The position numbers were made by a program, and so were the translations under genes. Of a stretch of 34,017 nt of DNA, positions 33,755-34,017 are shown in pieces. Position 1 is the stretch's first letter. The number at the start of each line of letters is the position of its first letter. The DNA lies in NCBI GenBank assembly GCA_004524515.1, contig SDNV01000012.1:1-34017 (forward strand). The letters are read 5' to 3'. The DNA comes from Promethearchaeota archaeon (GTDB lineage: Archaea; Asgardarchaeota; Lokiarchaeia; Sigynarchaeales; SOKP01). Under the pieces are notes generated by a model. It saw only the letters and a program-made list of their open reading frames with translations. It searched no databases and was not told the DNA's origin.

Positions 33755-33927
33755 TTGATGTGGTCTAAAACATATCTAAAGTATATAATTATCTTCTATT
33801 ATTGAAGTTAATTAGGTTTTAATTTAAAATCTTATCATAATTGAAGAATGAATAAAAAACTCTATCTAGAATTAACTATATTCTTTAAAATAAAAAAAAG
33901 AAATTAATTAAATAAAAAATAAAAGAA

Positions 33928-34017
33928 TTAGGGAAGGGTTACTTCATTTGTACTTTCATTTAGATTAATTATACCTTTCACAGCCATTTGTTTGATTGTT
34001 CTTACTGCCATTATGGG
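33928..34017 (-). CDS. C-terminus of a gene entering from the right edge (partial)
   Basis: The minus strand is open from the window edge to a TAA at 33930-33928, giving 29 residues: PIMAVRTIKQMAVKG, then IINLNESTNEVTLP. The helix followed by strand pattern could be the end of a winged-helix domain, but the piece is too short to name. The gene converges with the GGT-like gene; the 173-base gap holds nothing I recognise. Confidence 0.4.
   Translation of the reverse strand, partial: PIMAVRTIKQMAVKGIINLNESTNEVTLP

Overview
The window is an AT-rich archaeal chromosome segment, most likely from an Asgard archaeon of the Lokiarchaeia kind. This is inferred from gene content, not proven. The main pointers are three paralogues of a small longin-like (trafficking-type fold) protein, an alpha-helical-repeat protein of alpha-SNAP/TPR type, a remnant of a C25-type (gingipain-like) peptidase, seven-helix membrane proteins, a Wood-Ljungdahl corrinoid protein (CdhE), and TATA-type promoters with short leaders next to genes with GGAGG/GGTGA ribosome binding sites. 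No rRNA, tRNA, CRISPR array or intact insertion sequence was seen.

Layout. 1-2600: an eight-helix membrane protein shaped like a ZIP transporter but without its metal ligands, the first longin-like gene, and a small unknown gene. 2.6-10.1 kb, all on the minus strand: TusA, DsrE, IscS and IscU in one tight operon, then a four-domain CoA-disulfide-reductase/rhodanese/TusA/rhodanese fusion, then a CooS-like protein. 10.3-15 kb: a GPH-type sugar/cation symporter, then divergently an ABC ATPase plus FtsX-type permease. 15.1-18.3 kb: two tandem paralogous coiled-coil proteins and RNase Z. 18.3-21 kb: a visibly more GC-rich pair, a CPBP (CAAX-type) membrane protease and a GHKL-ATPase/HExxH fusion. 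21.2-24 kb: a ubiquitin-like MoaD/ThiS protein, the helical-repeat protein, and two decayed gene ends. 24.2-34 kb: a surface protein, a HAD phosphatase, CdhE, two more longin-like genes, a seven-helix protein, an ADP-forming acyl-CoA synthetase alpha subunit and a gamma-glutamyltransferase-like enzyme.

The most interesting system is the 2.6-10.1 kb sulfur/iron-sulfur block. The IscS has Asp (residue 202) where every active cysteine desulfurase has the PLP-binding Lys, the same change known from Archaeoglobus fulgidus IscS, yet keeps the catalytic-loop Cys. It is encoded with two TusA modules, a DsrE, two rhodanese modules and a CoA-persulfide-reductase-type flavoprotein. The simplest reading is that sulfur for Fe-S assembly comes by persulfide relay from reduced sulfur rather than from cysteine. 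The IscU carries a C-terminal domain that looks like a degenerate NAD-binding domain of thioredoxin reductase. The adjacent CooS has Glu in place of one C-cluster cysteine (the CooS-V/hybrid-cluster situation), so it is probably not a CO dehydrogenase. The second candidate for novelty is the GHKL-ATPase/zinc-protease fusion beside the CPBP protease.
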